Assembly: GCF_025947305.1 (NCBI RefSeq)
Contig: NZ_CP110009.1
Coordinates: 3,203,501 to 3,267,500 of the forward strand
Source: Flavobacterium sp. N3904
GTDB taxonomy: Bacteria > Bacteroidota > Bacteroidia > Flavobacteriales > Flavobacteriaceae
Direction: 5' to 3'
DNA length: 64,000 nt
Positions 36,750-46,542 of this stretch are shown one piece after another. How positions within the stretch are numbered: the stretch's first letter is position 1; every line of letters begins with the position of its first letter. Below the pieces are notes generated by a model. It was not told where the DNA came from. It saw only the letters and a list, made by a program, of their open reading frames with translations, and made no database searches. The position numbers were made by a program, and so were the translations under genes.

Positions 36750-38543
36750 ATGTTTAAAAGATATATTTCAAAATTAGAGAACATTATTGCTTTATCACAA
36801 TCGTTATTATCTCCGAAGCAATTTATATTTTTATCAAGTGTTTTGGTTGGAATATCCTCAGCTATTGCCGTAATTGTTTTAAAGACATTTGCTCACTGGG
36901 TATTCCGGTTTGCCACTTATGTTACAATACATGCTAATTTTTTTAAGTTGGGGATCTTAAAAGTAATGTTACCCGTTATTGGAATTGTGTTGACTGTTTT
37001 TGTCATAAAAAAATTTCTAGGTGGTTCTATTGAAAAAGGTACTTCACAAATCTTATATGCTGTAGCCAAAAAGGCAAGTATTATTCCAAAAAAGCAGATG
37101 TATGCTCAGATTCTCACTAGTTCACTCACGGTAGGTTTGGGAGGTTCTGCTGGTCTTGAAAGTCCAATTGTGATTACTGGAGCTGCGTTTGGATCCAATT
37201 ATGCCCAAAAATATAAATTGCATTACAAAGACAGAACTTTGCTTATTGGCTGTGGAGTAGCAGCAGGAATAGCAGCTGCTTTCAACGCCCCGATTGCAGG
37301 AGTTTTGTTTGCTATTGAAGTTTTATTGGTTGATGTCAGCATTTCGGCTTTTACACCAATAATGATAGCTGCCGCAACTGGGGCTTTAGTTTCGGCAATC
37401 GCATTGGACGAAACCATTTTATTAAACTTCACAAGCAGACAAACCTTCAATTATCACAATATTCCTTATTACATACTTCTGGGAATCTTTACTGGATTTA
37501 CAGCAGTATTTTATGCTCGTAATTTTCAAAAAACTGAACATTTTTTCAGTCATGTTCGTTTATCCCCTTACAAAAAAGCACTTTTTGGAGCATCTATTCT
37601 GGCACTTTTAATTTTTATTTTTCCGACACTATTTGGAGAGGGATATGAAAGTATCCGAACATTGTCCGATAAAGACCCGGGTGAATTACTAGAAAATACC
37701 CTTTTTAGAGGATTTAGAGATAATAGTTGGGCATTATTGGCTTTCGTTGGATGCTCTTTTATGCTAAAGGCATTTGCTACAGGAATCACTTTGGGAAGTG
37801 GCGGTAATGGTGGAAATTTTGCTCCATCACTGTTTTTAGGTTCTTATGTTGGTTTTTTCTTTTCGAAATTATTAAATTTAACAGGCTTGACTAATTTGCC
37901 CATCAGTAATTTTACAATGGTTGGTATGGCCGGTATTTTGAGCGGATTGTTTCATGCACCATTGACGGCAATCTTCTTAATTGCAGAAATTACAGGAGGT
38001 TACGGTCTGATGATTCCACTTATGATTGTGTCTTCTATCAGCTTTGCTATATCGAAACGATTTGAAGTACATTCATTGGATGTTAAGGGATTAGCAAAAA
38101 AAGGACATGTATTTACCAGTAATAAAGATGCCAATGTACTTTCAACTTTAGACACAAACGCCATTATACATAGAGATTATTTAACCATATCACCAGAAGA
38201 GAATCTAGAAAAATTAGTCGATCTAATATCGCATTCCAATCAAGTTATTTTTCCTGTAGTTTCAAAAGAAAATCAGCTTTTGGGAATTGTCCATTTCAAT
38301 GATATTCGAGAAATAATTTTCAATTCGTATCGTGTAAAATATACTTTGGTAAAAGAAATTATGGTTCAGCCCGTTGCCATCATTTATCCATTCAATAATA
38401 TGGAAGTTGTCATGAATAAATTCGAGTCATCCAAAAAAGCCTTTCTTCCGGTTATAAATGATGATAAATACTATGGTTTTATATCCAAATCCGAAGCTCT
38501 TGAAGCCTACAGAACCAAGTTAAAATCGATGACCATTGAATAG
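36750..38543 (+). CDS. ClC-family chloride channel/antiporter with CBS domains
   Basis: 597 residues. The ClC ion-path motifs are present: GLGGSAGLESPIV with the gating glutamate (GLESP), GVAAGIAAAFNAPIAGVLFAIE with the internal proton glutamate, and GSGGNGGNFAPSLFLG. About ten hydrophobic helices span 1-440. The last ~130 residues form a CBS pair (HRDYLTISPEENLEKLVDLI and EIMVQPVAIIYPFNNMEVVM) that can bind nucleotides and gate the channel. Both glutamates argue for a Cl-/H+ antiporter. The fic gene follows after the palindrome at 38546-38587. Confidence 0.92.
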   Translation: MFKRYISKLENIIALSQSLLSPKQFIFLSSVLVGISSAIAVIVLKTFAHWVFRFATYVTIHANFFKLGILKVMLPVIGIVLTVFVIKKFLGGSIEKGTSQILYAVAKKASIIPKKQMYAQILTSSLTVGLGGSAGLESPIVITGAAFGSNYAQKYKLHYKDRTLLIGCGVAAGIAAAFNAPIAGVLFAIEVLLVDVSISAFTPIMIAAATGALVSAIALDETILLNFTSRQTFNYHNIPYYILLGIFTGFTAVFYARNFQKTEHFFSHVRLSPYKKALFGASILALLIFIFPTLFGEGYESIRTLSDKDPGELLENTLFRGFRDNSWALLAFVGCSFMLKAFATGITLGSGGNGGNFAPSLFLGSYVGFFFSKLLNLTGLTNLPISNFTMVGMAGILSGLFHAPLTAIFLIAEITGGYGLMIPLMIVSSISFAISKRFEVHSLDVKGLAKKGHVFTSNKDANVLSTLDTNAIIHRDYLTISPEENLEKLVDLISHSNQVIFPVVSKENQLLGIVHFNDIREIIFNSYRVKYTLVKEIMVQPVAIIYPFNNMEVVMNKFESSKKAFLPVINDDKYYGFISKSEALEAYRTKLKSMTIE

Positions 38544-38545
38544 CT

Positions 38546-38587
38546 TATTATCGGATAGATTAAAATTTTAAAGTATCCGATAATAAA
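38546..38587. promoter_or_regulatory. 42-bp near-perfect palindrome at the fic promoter (candidate operator)
   Basis: TTATTATCGGATA (38546-38558) is inverted at 38575-38587. Between the arms lies a second palindrome, TTAAAATTTTAA, so 38 of 42 positions obey dyad symmetry. It ends 2 nt before a -7 box (38590-38597) and lies only 2 nt after the ClC gene stop. Either an operator for a dimeric regulator (the Fic protein has its own DNA-binding-like C-terminus) or a hairpin closing the ClC transcript. Confidence 0.6.
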
Positions 38588-38589
38588 TG

Positions 38590-38597
38590 TATCTTTG
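38590..38597 (+). promoter_or_regulatory. Promoter -7 box of fic (TATCTTTG)
   Basis: Full TAnnTTTG match that ends 7 nt before the ATG at 38605. It overlaps an upstream in-frame ATG (38587), arguing that 38605 is the real start and that the message may be almost leaderless. Confidence 0.55.
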
Positions 38598-38604
38598 TGG
38601 TCTT

Positions 38605-39558
38605 ATGTGGGATATCAATTTAACATACCGAGAAGAACTTCAATCAACCTTTGATAGATTGTATGAAAAAAGACAAGATTTGCAGTCCAGCAGACCATTG
38701 CCTACCATTGCTTTGCATAAAATTCGTGAAAGCCTTTCGATAGAATGGACTTATAATTCGAATAGTATTGAAGGAAATACCATGAGCTTACGGGAAACTC
38801 AAATGGTCATACAAGAAGGGATTACTGTAAAAGGAAAATCACTTCGAGAGCATTTTGAAACACATAACCACGATAAAGCCATTGATTATTTGTACTCAAT
38901 CGTAAATGAAGATTATACTTTACGCAGTATCGATATTTTATCGTTGCATGGATTGGTTTTACGTTCTATCGAAGAGGATTTTGCAGGGCGCATTCGTAAT
39001 GCGGGTGTCCGAATTACAGGTGCCAATTTTACACCGCCGAACGCCAACAAAGTACCCGATTTATTGGATGAATTGATTGATTTTATAAATACAAATCCTT
39101 TAAACCTAAATGAGATTGAGTTGGCTACTGTGTTTCACCATAAATTGGTATGGATTCATCCCTTTTTCGATGGGAATGGTCGCACTGTCCGATTGGCTAT
39201 GAATCTAATATTAATGCGCTGTGGTTTTCCACCTGCTATTATTCTTAAAAATGACCGAAAGAAATACTACGAAGCATTGAATCAAGCCAATGGTGGTAAT
39301 TATCAAAAATTAACTTTATTGATGTGCCAAGCACTGGAACGAACCTTAAATATTTACAAAAGGGCGATGCCTGATAATTACACAGAATATAAGGAAATTT
39401 CAGATATCATTCAAGAACCTAATTTCCCATACGGTCAGGAATATATTAGTTTATTGGCTCGTCAGGGAAAAATTGACGCATACAAAGAAGGCCGAAACTG
39501 GCTTACTACTAAGGAAGCGATTGAAGATTATATGGAAACCCGAAAAAGAAAACGCTAG
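38605..39558 (+). CDS. Fic family protein with internal inhibitory motif and C-terminal winged helix
   Basis: 317 residues from the ATG at 38605 (the ATG at 38587 overlaps the promoter box). The Fic active loop is HPFFDGNGRTVR with catalytic His185. The N-terminal inhibitory motif SNSIEGN carries Glu56, which blocks ATP binding in class II Fic proteins. Fic enzymes usually transfer AMP to target proteins. The last ~50 residues (YISLLARQGKIDAYKEGRNW, then TTKEAIEDYM) look like an excisionase/MerR-like DNA-binding domain, fitting autoregulation through the upstream palindrome. No antitoxin gene is adjacent. A terminator overlaps the stop. Confidence 0.9.
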   Translation: MWDINLTYREELQSTFDRLYEKRQDLQSSRPLPTIALHKIRESLSIEWTYNSNSIEGNTMSLRETQMVIQEGITVKGKSLREHFETHNHDKAIDYLYSIVNEDYTLRSIDILSLHGLVLRSIEEDFAGRIRNAGVRITGANFTPPNANKVPDLLDELIDFINTNPLNLNEIELATVFHHKLVWIHPFFDGNGRTVRLAMNLILMRCGFPPAIILKNDRKKYYEALNQANGGNYQKLTLLMCQALERTLNIYKRAMPDNYTEYKEISDIIQEPNFPYGQEYISLLARQGKIDAYKEGRNWLTTKEAIEDYMETRKRKR

Positions 39559-39579
39559 CTTTAAGTTAGCGTTTTTTTA
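39550..39579 (+). terminator. Terminator of fic
   Basis: AACGCTA and TAGCGTT pair around a short loop, followed by seven T residues. The stem includes the fic stop codon. Confidence 0.8.
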
Positions 39580-39636
39580 TGCTCTTTTTTAACACAATCT
39601 TCCATAGTGTTCTATCAAAAGTAGCAATCAAAATGG

Positions 39637-39644
39637 TAACTTTG
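39637..39644 (+). promoter_or_regulatory. Promoter -7 box of uvrA (TAACTTTG)
   Basis: Full TAnnTTTG match 16 nt before the uvrA ATG. Confidence 0.5.
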
Positions 39645-39660
39645 CTTTTTTGCAAAAATT

Positions 39661-42492
39661 ATGCTAGATACAAACAATACGATTGAAGTTCAAGGTGCCC
39701 GAGTTCACAATCTGAAAAATATAGACGTTTCCATTCCTAGAGAAAAACTGGTAGTTATTACCGGTCTTTCTGGCTCTGGAAAATCCTCTTTGGCATTTGA
39801 CACAATCTATGCCGAGGGACAACGCCGTTATGTAGAGACGTTTTCTGCTTATGCGAGACAGTTTCTTGGTGGCTTGGAGCGTCCCGATGTCGATAAAATT
39901 GACGGCCTCTCGCCTGTTATAGCTATCGAACAAAAAACAACAAGTAAAAGCCCGCGTTCTACTGTAGGGACCATCACCGAAATATACGATTTCCTGCGTT
40001 TGCTTTATGCTCGTGGTGCCGATGCCTACAGCTACAACACAGGAGAAAAAATGGTTTCTTACTCGGATGATCAAATTAAAGATTTAATTATACAGGATTT
40101 TACTGGAAAACGAATTAATATTCTAGCACCGGTTATCCGAGCGAGAAAAGGACATTACGCAGAACTTTTTCAGCAAATAACCAAACAGGGATTCCTGAAA
40201 GTTCGTGTCAACGGAGATATTTTGGACTTGGTTTCGGGAATGAAATTAGACCGTTACAAAACCCATGATATCGAAATTGTTGTCGACAGAATGGTTATCG
40301 AAGATACACCAGACAACGATAAACGTTTATCCGAAAGCATCAATACAGCGATGCATCATGGCGAAAACGTATTGATGGTTCTGGACCAAGACACCAATGA
40401 AGTGCGCTATTTCAGTCGAAATTTGATGTGCCCAACTACTGGAATATCTTATCAAAATCCCGAACCGAATTTATTTTCTTTCAATTCCCCAAAAGGAGCT
40501 TGCGATAATTGCAACGGACTGGGAACTGTTAATCAAATTAATATTGACAAAATAATTCCTAATCCAAAATTATCTATTAAAGCGGGAGGATTTGCACCTT
40601 TGGGTGAATACAAATCGTCTTGGATTTTCAAGCAATTGGAAATTATTGGAGAAAAATATGGTTTTAAACTGACCGATGCTGTCGAAAAAATTTCTGCTGA
40701 AGCCATGGAAATGATTTTGAACGGTGGGAAAGAAAAATTCACCATCAATTCTGAAGTTTTAGGCGTTGCTCGAGATTATAAAATTGACTTTGAAGGGATT
40801 TCTCATTTTATAAAAAACCAACACGACGAAAGTGGTTCGACAACTATCAAACGTTGGGCAGCAGCCTTTATGGATGAAGTAAAATGTCCCGTTTGTGAAG
40901 GTTCGCGTTTGAAAAAAGAAGCGAACTATTTTAGAATAAATGAAAAAAGCATATCCGAATTGTGTGATATGGACATTTCGGATTTGACCGCATGGTTTTT
41001 GGAATTAGACCAACATTTATCCGATAAACAAAAACGAATTGCAACTGAAGTAATTAAGGAAATAAAAGACCGATTGGCATTTTTGATGAACGTAGGCTTG
41101 GATTATTTGGCTTTGAGCCGAAGTTCCAAATCACTTTCGGGTGGTGAGGCGCAACGTATTCGATTGGCGACGCAAATTGGTTCTCAATTGGTAGGTGTTT
41201 TATATATTTTGGACGAGCCAAGTATCGGTTTGCACCAAAGAGACAATGACAAACTGATTCATTCATTAGAACAATTACGCGACATTGGTAATTCAGTAAT
41301 TGTAGTCGAACACGATAAAGATATGATTGAACGCGCCGATTATGTGATTGATATTGGACCAAAAGCAGGAAAATATGGGGGTGAGATCATCAGCATTGGA
41401 ACTCCTGCTGAAACGTTGGCATCCAATACGATTACGGCTCAGTATTTGAATGGAAAAATGAAGCTTGAAATTCCTAAAAAACGTCGTGAAGGAAATGGAA
41501 AATTCCTAAAACTCACTGGTGCTACAGGTAATAACCTGAAAAATGTTACGATTGATTTGCCTTTGGGTAAAATGATTTGCGTCACAGGTGTTTCGGGAAG
41601 TGGGAAATCGACCTTAATCAATGAAACCCTCTACCCTATTTTGAACGCTTATTATTTTAATGGCGTTAAAATTCCGAAACCATATAAAAAAATTGAAGGT
41701 TTAGAACATATCGACAAAGTGATTGATATTGACCAAAGTCCGATTGGAAGAACACCGCGCTCGAATCCTGCAACCTATACGGAAGTTTTTACCGAAATCA
41801 GAAACTTGTTTACGATGACTTCCGAGAGTATGATTCGAGGTTATAAAGCGGGACGTTTTAGTTTCAATGTAAAAGGCGGGCGTTGCGAAACCTGTGAAGG
41901 TTCTGGAGTGCGAACCATAGAAATGAATTTCTTGCCCGATGTATATGTAGAATGTGAAACGTGTCAAGGAAAACGCTTTAACAGAGAAACATTGGAAATT
42001 CGATATAAAGGAAAATCCATTTCGGATGTGTTGAATATGACGGTTGATGAAGCGGTTCCTTTCTTTGAAATGATACCAAAGATTTATAGAAAAGTAAAAA
42101 CGATTCAAGATGTAGGTTTGGGTTATATCACGCTTGGCCAACAAAGCACCACACTTTCGGGTGGTGAGGCACAACGCATCAAACTGGCCGGAGAATTGTC
42201 TAAAAAAGATACGGGAAATACATTCTATATTCTGGATGAACCCACAACAGGTTTACATTTTGAAGACATTAGAGTATTGATGGATGTTATAAATAAGTTG
42301 GTGGACAAAGGAAATACCATCTTGATTATCGAGCATAATATGGATGTCATTAAACTAGCCGATTACATTATCGACATTGGTCCAGAAGGCGGAAAAGGTG
42401 GCGGACAGCTTGTAGCCAAAGGAACTCCCGAAGAAATAGCAAAAAATAAAAAAAGCTATACAGCACAGTTTTTGAAAAAAGAGTTATCTTAG
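39661..42492 (+). CDS. uvrA: Excinuclease ABC subunit A
   Basis: 943 residues, standard length. Two ABC ATPase halves: Walker A motifs GLSGSGKSS (~residue 33) and GVSGSGKST (~residue 645), and ABC signatures [15 protein letters not shown] and [15 protein letters not shown]. Zinc-module cysteines occur in CPVCEGSRL and in CETCEGSG...CETCQGKR. UvrA scans DNA for bulky lesions and loads UvrB in nucleotide excision repair. uvrB and uvrC are not in the window. The gene appears monocistronic, followed by a structured intergenic segment. Confidence 0.97.
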   Translation: MLDTNNTIEVQGARVHNLKNIDVSIPREKLVVITGLSGSGKSSLAFDTIYAEGQRRYVETFSAYARQFLGGLERPDVDKIDGLSPVIAIEQKTTSKSPRSTVGTITEIYDFLRLLYARGADAYSYNTGEKMVSYSDDQIKDLIIQDFTGKRINILAPVIRARKGHYAELFQQITKQGFLKVRVNGDILDLVSGMKLDRYKTHDIEIVVDRMVIEDTPDNDKRLSESINTAMHHGENVLMVLDQDTNEVRYFSRNLMCPTTGISYQNPEPNLFSFNSPKGACDNCNGLGTVNQINIDKIIPNPKLSIKAGGFAPLGEYKSSWIFKQLEIIGEKYGFKLTDAVEKISAEAMEMILNGGKEKFTINSEVLGVARDYKIDFEGISHFIKNQHDESGSTTIKRWAAAFMDEVKCPVCEGSRLKKEANYFRINEKSISELCDMDISDLTAWFLELDQHLSDKQKRIATEVIKEIKDRLAFLMNVGLDYLALSRSSKSLSGGEAQRIRLATQIGSQLVGVLYILDEPSIGLHQRDNDKLIHSLEQLRDIGNSVIVVEHDKDMIERADYVIDIGPKAGKYGGEIISIGTPAETLASNTITAQYLNGKMKLEIPKKRREGNGKFLKLTGATGNNLKNVTIDLPLGKMICVTGVSGSGKSTLINETLYPILNAYYFNGVKIPKPYKKIEGLEHIDKVIDIDQSPIGRTPRSNPATYTEVFTEIRNLFTMTSESMIRGYKAGRFSFNVKGGRCETCEGSGVRTIEMNFLPDVYVECETCQGKRFNRETLEIRYKGKSISDVLNMTVDEAVPFFEMIPKIYRKVKTIQDVGLGYITLGQQSTTLSGGEAQRIKLAGELSKKDTGNTFYILDEPTTGLHFEDIRVLMDVINKLVDKGNTILIIEHNMDVIKLADYIIDIGPEGGKGGGQLVAKGTPEEIAKNKKSYTAQFLKKELS

Positions 42493-42548
42493 ATAAACAT
42501 CTTTTGAAAAGATTAATTTTAAAACAAAAGTTGAATTGAAAACGGATT

Positions 42549-42631
42549 CCCTAGCCCCGATAGAAGTGGAAATCCTTTTTATTTTTCCTTTAAAAATAAA
42601 AAGATTGAAACGCATAGCGGGAAATAGCTCC
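42549..42631 (+). ncRNA. Candidate structured RNA (Flavo-1-like) between uvrA and the LOG gene
   Basis: A long hairpin (42571-42586 with 42592-42606, 15 bp with one bulged C, loop CCTTT) is flanked by CTAGCCCCG on the left and AGCGGGA...GCTCC on the right. CCCG (42556-42559) can pair with CGGG (42618-42621) below it. The conserved-looking flanks resemble, from memory, the Flavo-1 RNA motif of Bacteroidota. A covariance-model search is needed to confirm the name and strand. It ends 17 nt before the next ATG. Confidence 0.5.
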
Positions 42632-42647
42632 AAATAAATACATTAAT

Positions 42648-43376
42648 ATGAGATTAGAAGATTTTGACAACGACGAGGACAAAGTAATCCAAGATAAGCT
42701 GAAACAGAAAACTTGGAACGAGATACGAAGCAATGATAGTTGGGGGATTTTTAAAATCATGTCCGAATTTGTAAATGGATATGATACGATGGGACGCATT
42801 GGCCCTTGTGTGACTATTTTTGGATCGGCTAGGACAAAACCAGAAGATAAATATTATTTGCTGGCCGAGAAAATTGCTTTCAAAATCAGTAAAGCAGGCT
42901 ATGGAGTAATCACGGGTGGTGGTCCTGGAATTATGGAAGCGGGAAACAAAGGAGCGCATTTGGGAGGTGGAACTTCGGTGGGACTGAATATCGAATTGCC
43001 TTTTGAACAGCATTTTAATCCATATATTGACAGAGATAAAAACTTGAATTTTGATTATTTCTTTGTTCGAAAAGTAATGTTTGTAAAATATTCGCAAGGA
43101 TTTGTAGTAATGCCAGGTGGATTTGGAACTATGGACGAGTTGTTTGAAGCCATAACTTTAATTCAAACTAAAAAGATAGCCAAATTCCCAATTATATTAG
43201 TGGGAAGTGCATTTTGGTCTGGTTTGATTGATTGGATAAAAACGGTTTTGGTTGAAAAAGAACATACTATAAGCCCAGGTGATTTGGATTTATTCAAAGT
43301 GGTTGATACTGAAGATGAAGTGGTGGCTGTTTTAGATAAATTCTATAAAAAGTACGATTTGAGTCCAAATTTTTAA
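42648..43376 (+). CDS. LOG family (TIGR00730) nucleotide phosphoribohydrolase
   Basis: 242 residues, Rossmann-like. The signature motifs are GGGPGIMEAGNKGAH and PGGFGTMDELFEA (PGGxGTxxE). LOG proteins split nucleoside 5'-monophosphates to free base and ribose-5-phosphate, including cytokinin precursors. The extended N-terminus (~55 acidic residues) fits the larger bacterial subgroup. A terminator hairpin follows at 43382-43420. Confidence 0.88.
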   Translation: MRLEDFDNDEDKVIQDKLKQKTWNEIRSNDSWGIFKIMSEFVNGYDTMGRIGPCVTIFGSARTKPEDKYYLLAEKIAFKISKAGYGVITGGGPGIMEAGNKGAHLGGGTSVGLNIELPFEQHFNPYIDRDKNLNFDYFFVRKVMFVKYSQGFVVMPGGFGTMDELFEAITLIQTKKIAKFPIILVGSAFWSGLIDWIKTVLVEKEHTISPGDLDLFKVVDTEDEVVAVLDKFYKKYDLSPNF

Positions 43377-43381
43377 TAATC

Positions 43382-43420
43382 AGAGCTGTCTTATTTTTTG
43401 GGGAACGAGACGGCTCTTTT
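43382..43420 (+). terminator. Intrinsic terminator
   Basis: AGAGCTGTCT (43382-43391) pairs with AGACGGCTCT (43408-43417, one G-U pair), followed by TTTT. Confidence 0.7.
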
Positions 43421-43529
43421 CATTTGACGTGTTTTGATGCATTTTGACAATTTAATACTGAACTTTTCTTAATTTTTTGTAACTTGTTTTTAGTTTTATA
43501 CTTTTTCAGTAAACTTATACGTCCCCAAA

Positions 43530-46355
43530 TTGAAAACTTACGGTAAAATTATCCTTTTACTTATTGTTTTGTTGGTTTCCCATAAACAATATGCACAGCA
43601 TCACTCCAAGATGGCTGTTGAAGTGGATATGGATACCAATAGCCTGACTATTGATCAAGAAATTATCTTTTACAATCAAAGCAATGACACTTTGACTTCG
43701 ATTATTTTAAACGATTGGAATAATGCTTTTTCAGAAAAAGACAGCCCGCTGGGAAAACGCTTTTCAGACGAGTTTTATAACAAGTTTCACATGGCATTGG
43801 AAGAAGATCGCGGGGGAACTTTTAATCTAACCATTGAGGATAAAGAAAAAAATGCTTTTAGTTGGGAAAGAACCAAAAAAAATCCCGACTTCATAAAGGT
43901 TCTATTGCATCGAGTATTAATTCCAAACCAAAAAATTAAATTACACCTTACCTATGTTTCCAAAATTCCTAGTGATAAATTTACCAAATATGGCCATTTT
44001 GAAAACTATGGTATGCATCTCAAAAATTGGTTTCTTACGCCTGCCCGTTACGAAGATCATCAATTTGTAAAATACAGTAACGAAAATCTTGATGATATAG
44101 CCAATGGGGTTTCAGATTTTGATATTGATTTGAAAATCTCAAATAAAAATGCAATAACTTCGGATTTGGCAATTTCTAATTTAGGAAAGACTGAATTTGA
44201 AACCCATGTAAACCTTAGCGGTAAAAACCGAACTGATGTTGATTTAATTATAGAAAAAGAATCAACTTATAAAAGTTATAAAATTGGAAATTTGGAAGTC
44301 ATAACCAACCTAAGATCCAGCGGAAAAGTGAGTGATTCTGTTAGAACGGAACTAATCAATAGAATCGCAAATTTTATAAAGGAAAATATTGGTATTTATC
44401 CCTATACTAAAATAATAATTTCCCAAGCCGATTATGACCGAAATCCATTTTACGGACTGAATCAATTGCCCAAATTCATGAGACCGTTTCCGGATGATTT
44501 TCTTTTTGAAATTAAATTTCTGAAAACCTATTTGAATGTTTTTCTAAAAAACAGTTTGCAATTGGACTCCAGAAAAGACAATTGGATTTATGACGGGATT
44601 CAGGTGTTTACCATGATGGATTATATAGATCAATATCATCCAGAAAGTAAAATGATGGGATCTGCCTCTAAATACTTTTTGCTGAGAGGATTCAAAATGG
44701 CACAGACTGATTTTAACGAGCAATACAGTTATTATTATATGCTGATGTCTAGAAAAAATTTGGATCAACCGCTTAACGCTCCAAAAAATTCGCTGATAAA
44801 ATACAATGTTCAAATTGCAAATAAGTATAGAGCTGGATTGAGTTTAAAATATTTGGACGATTATCTTGGAAATGATTTCGTCACTTCTGGTATTCAGCAG
44901 TTTTATATCCTGAATACAGAAGGGCAAACATCCAGAAATGATTTTGAAAAAATATTGAGATCAAAAACTTCAAAAAATATTGACTGGTTTTTTGATTACA
45001 TTATAGATAGCCGAGAAACCATTGATTATAAATTTGGTGATGTATCAAAAACCAAAGATAGTGTGACTTTTACTGTACAGAACAAAGGAATTCCATTGGT
45101 TCCTATGCCGGTATTCGGAATTAAAAACAAACAGATTATTTTTAAAAAATGGCTTGAAATCAATCAAATTGACACTACACTAACATTCGAACGCAAAAAT
45201 GTAGATAAACTGGTGCTTAATTATAATAATGAAGTACCTGAATTTAATTTGAGAAACAATTGGAAATCATTGAACCCGTTTTCACTAAATCGACCTTTAA
45301 AACTCACTTTCTTTGAAGATTTAGAAGATTCTCATCGTTCTCAATTGTTTTATGTTCCTACTCTGTTTTATAACCTTTATGATGGTTTTGCACCGGGAAT
45401 CAGTTTTTACAATTATAGTTTCTTCGATAAGCCTTTTATTTTTACATTAAATCCGATGTATTCGTTCAACACTAAATCGATTGTAGGCAGTTATTTCTTT
45501 GGAATTAACCAATATCTGCGTGAAGGAAGATTGTATAATATTCGTTATTTCTTAAGCGGTTCCTATTTTCATTACGCTCCCGATGCCGCCTATTTGAAAT
45601 TAAATCCCAGTTTATCCTTTTTCTTTCGGGAGCCCAGCTATCGAGACAACAGAAAACAAGCTATATTTATAAAATACAATATCATAAACAAAGAGCCTTC
45701 CTCCATCGTGATTGACAGCACTGACAACTACTCTATTTTGGATCTTAAATATCAAAATATAAAGACAGAAGTTGCCAGCCATGTAAAATTTGTTACCGAT
45801 GTTCAATTTTCGGAATATTTTGGAAAAGTATCCGCTGAAGTGGAATACCGAAAACTATTCAATGACAAACGTTATTTTAATATTAGAGCATTTGCAGGAA
45901 CTTTTTTATACAATACCAATAATACCCAAAATTATAATTTTGGAGTTTCGAGAGTAAATGATTATATGTTTGATTATGCCGTTTATGCACGTTCTGAAAC
46001 AACAGGCATACTAAGTCAGCAATATTTCTTCGCTCAAGGTGGTTTTAAATCTTTTTTAAATCCTCCTCAATCAAATCAGTGGTTGGCTTCAACCAATATG
46101 AGTTATACCATTTGGAATTGGATAGACGCTTATGCCGATTTTGGTTTTGTAAAAAATAAAGGATTCCAAAACACCTTTCTTTATGATAGTGGTATTCGGC
46201 TCAATTTAGTTCAAGATTATTTTGAATTGTTCTTTCCTGTGTATTCATCAAATGGATTTGAAGTGACTCAAAAAAATTATAACGAAAAAATACGATTTAT
46301 CTTTGTTTTTAACCCTAAATCATTAATTAATCTTTTTACTAGAAAATGGTTTTAA
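43530..46355 (+). CDS. M1-peptidase-like protein lacking the zinc site, with C-terminal outer-membrane barrel
   Basis: 941 residues from a TTG start, with signal peptide MKTYGKIILLLIVLLVSHKQ. Residues ~25-250 resemble the M1 aminopeptidase N-domain (TIDQEIIFYNQSNDTL). Where M1 enzymes have HExxH and NEG, this protein has FEIKFLKTYL and YDGIQVF, so zinc ligands are lost. From ~600 to the end alternating aromatic strands (SFYNYSFFDKPFIFTLNPMY) and a terminal Phe (RKWF) suggest an outer-membrane beta-barrel. It is therefore probably non-catalytic on the periplasmic side. The family is recognisable only in broad terms. Confidence 0.7.
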   Translation: MKTYGKIILLLIVLLVSHKQYAQHHSKMAVEVDMDTNSLTIDQEIIFYNQSNDTLTSIILNDWNNAFSEKDSPLGKRFSDEFYNKFHMALEEDRGGTFNLTIEDKEKNAFSWERTKKNPDFIKVLLHRVLIPNQKIKLHLTYVSKIPSDKFTKYGHFENYGMHLKNWFLTPARYEDHQFVKYSNENLDDIANGVSDFDIDLKISNKNAITSDLAISNLGKTEFETHVNLSGKNRTDVDLIIEKESTYKSYKIGNLEVITNLRSSGKVSDSVRTELINRIANFIKENIGIYPYTKIIISQADYDRNPFYGLNQLPKFMRPFPDDFLFEIKFLKTYLNVFLKNSLQLDSRKDNWIYDGIQVFTMMDYIDQYHPESKMMGSASKYFLLRGFKMAQTDFNEQYSYYYMLMSRKNLDQPLNAPKNSLIKYNVQIANKYRAGLSLKYLDDYLGNDFVTSGIQQFYILNTEGQTSRNDFEKILRSKTSKNIDWFFDYIIDSRETIDYKFGDVSKTKDSVTFTVQNKGIPLVPMPVFGIKNKQIIFKKWLEINQIDTTLTFERKNVDKLVLNYNNEVPEFNLRNNWKSLNPFSLNRPLKLTFFEDLEDSHRSQLFYVPTLFYNLYDGFAPGISFYNYSFFDKPFIFTLNPMYSFNTKSIVGSYFFGINQYLREGRLYNIRYFLSGSYFHYAPDAAYLKLNPSLSFFFREPSYRDNRKQAIFIKYNIINKEPSSIVIDSTDNYSILDLKYQNIKTEVASHVKFVTDVQFSEYFGKVSAEVEYRKLFNDKRYFNIRAFAGTFLYNTNNTQNYNFGVSRVNDYMFDYAVYARSETTGILSQQYFFAQGGFKSFLNPPQSNQWLASTNMSYTIWNWIDAYADFGFVKNKGFQNTFLYDSGIRLNLVQDYFELFFPVYSSNGFEVTQKNYNEKIRFIFVFNPKSLINLFTRKWF

Positions 46356-46508
46356 TCCAAAACAAAAACTTTAAATTATTGAATTATTCTCTATAAATAG
46401 TCAATAAAAAAATATTTATCATAAAAATACATCTCATTTACTAAAAATTATTTGTTAAAAATTTAGAAAAATAAAGAAATGAATAATGATATATAGATAG
46501 TTTTTGAT

Positions 46509-46516
46509 TAAATTTG
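46509..46516 (+). promoter_or_regulatory. Promoter -7 box (TAAATTTG)
   Basis: Full TAnnTTTG match 26 nt before the ATG at 46543. Confidence 0.45.
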
Positions 46517-46542
46517 CCGCATTAAAGCTATACTTTTAAATT

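Noticed and set aside
38605..39558. Toxin-antitoxin pair with Fic as toxin
   Set aside because: No separate antitoxin gene is adjacent; the inhibitory motif is inside the Fic protein itself.
41701..42174. 157-residue minus-strand ORF inside uvrA (also 39664-40074)
   Set aside because: Shadows of conserved uvrA coding sequence; no family motif or promoter.
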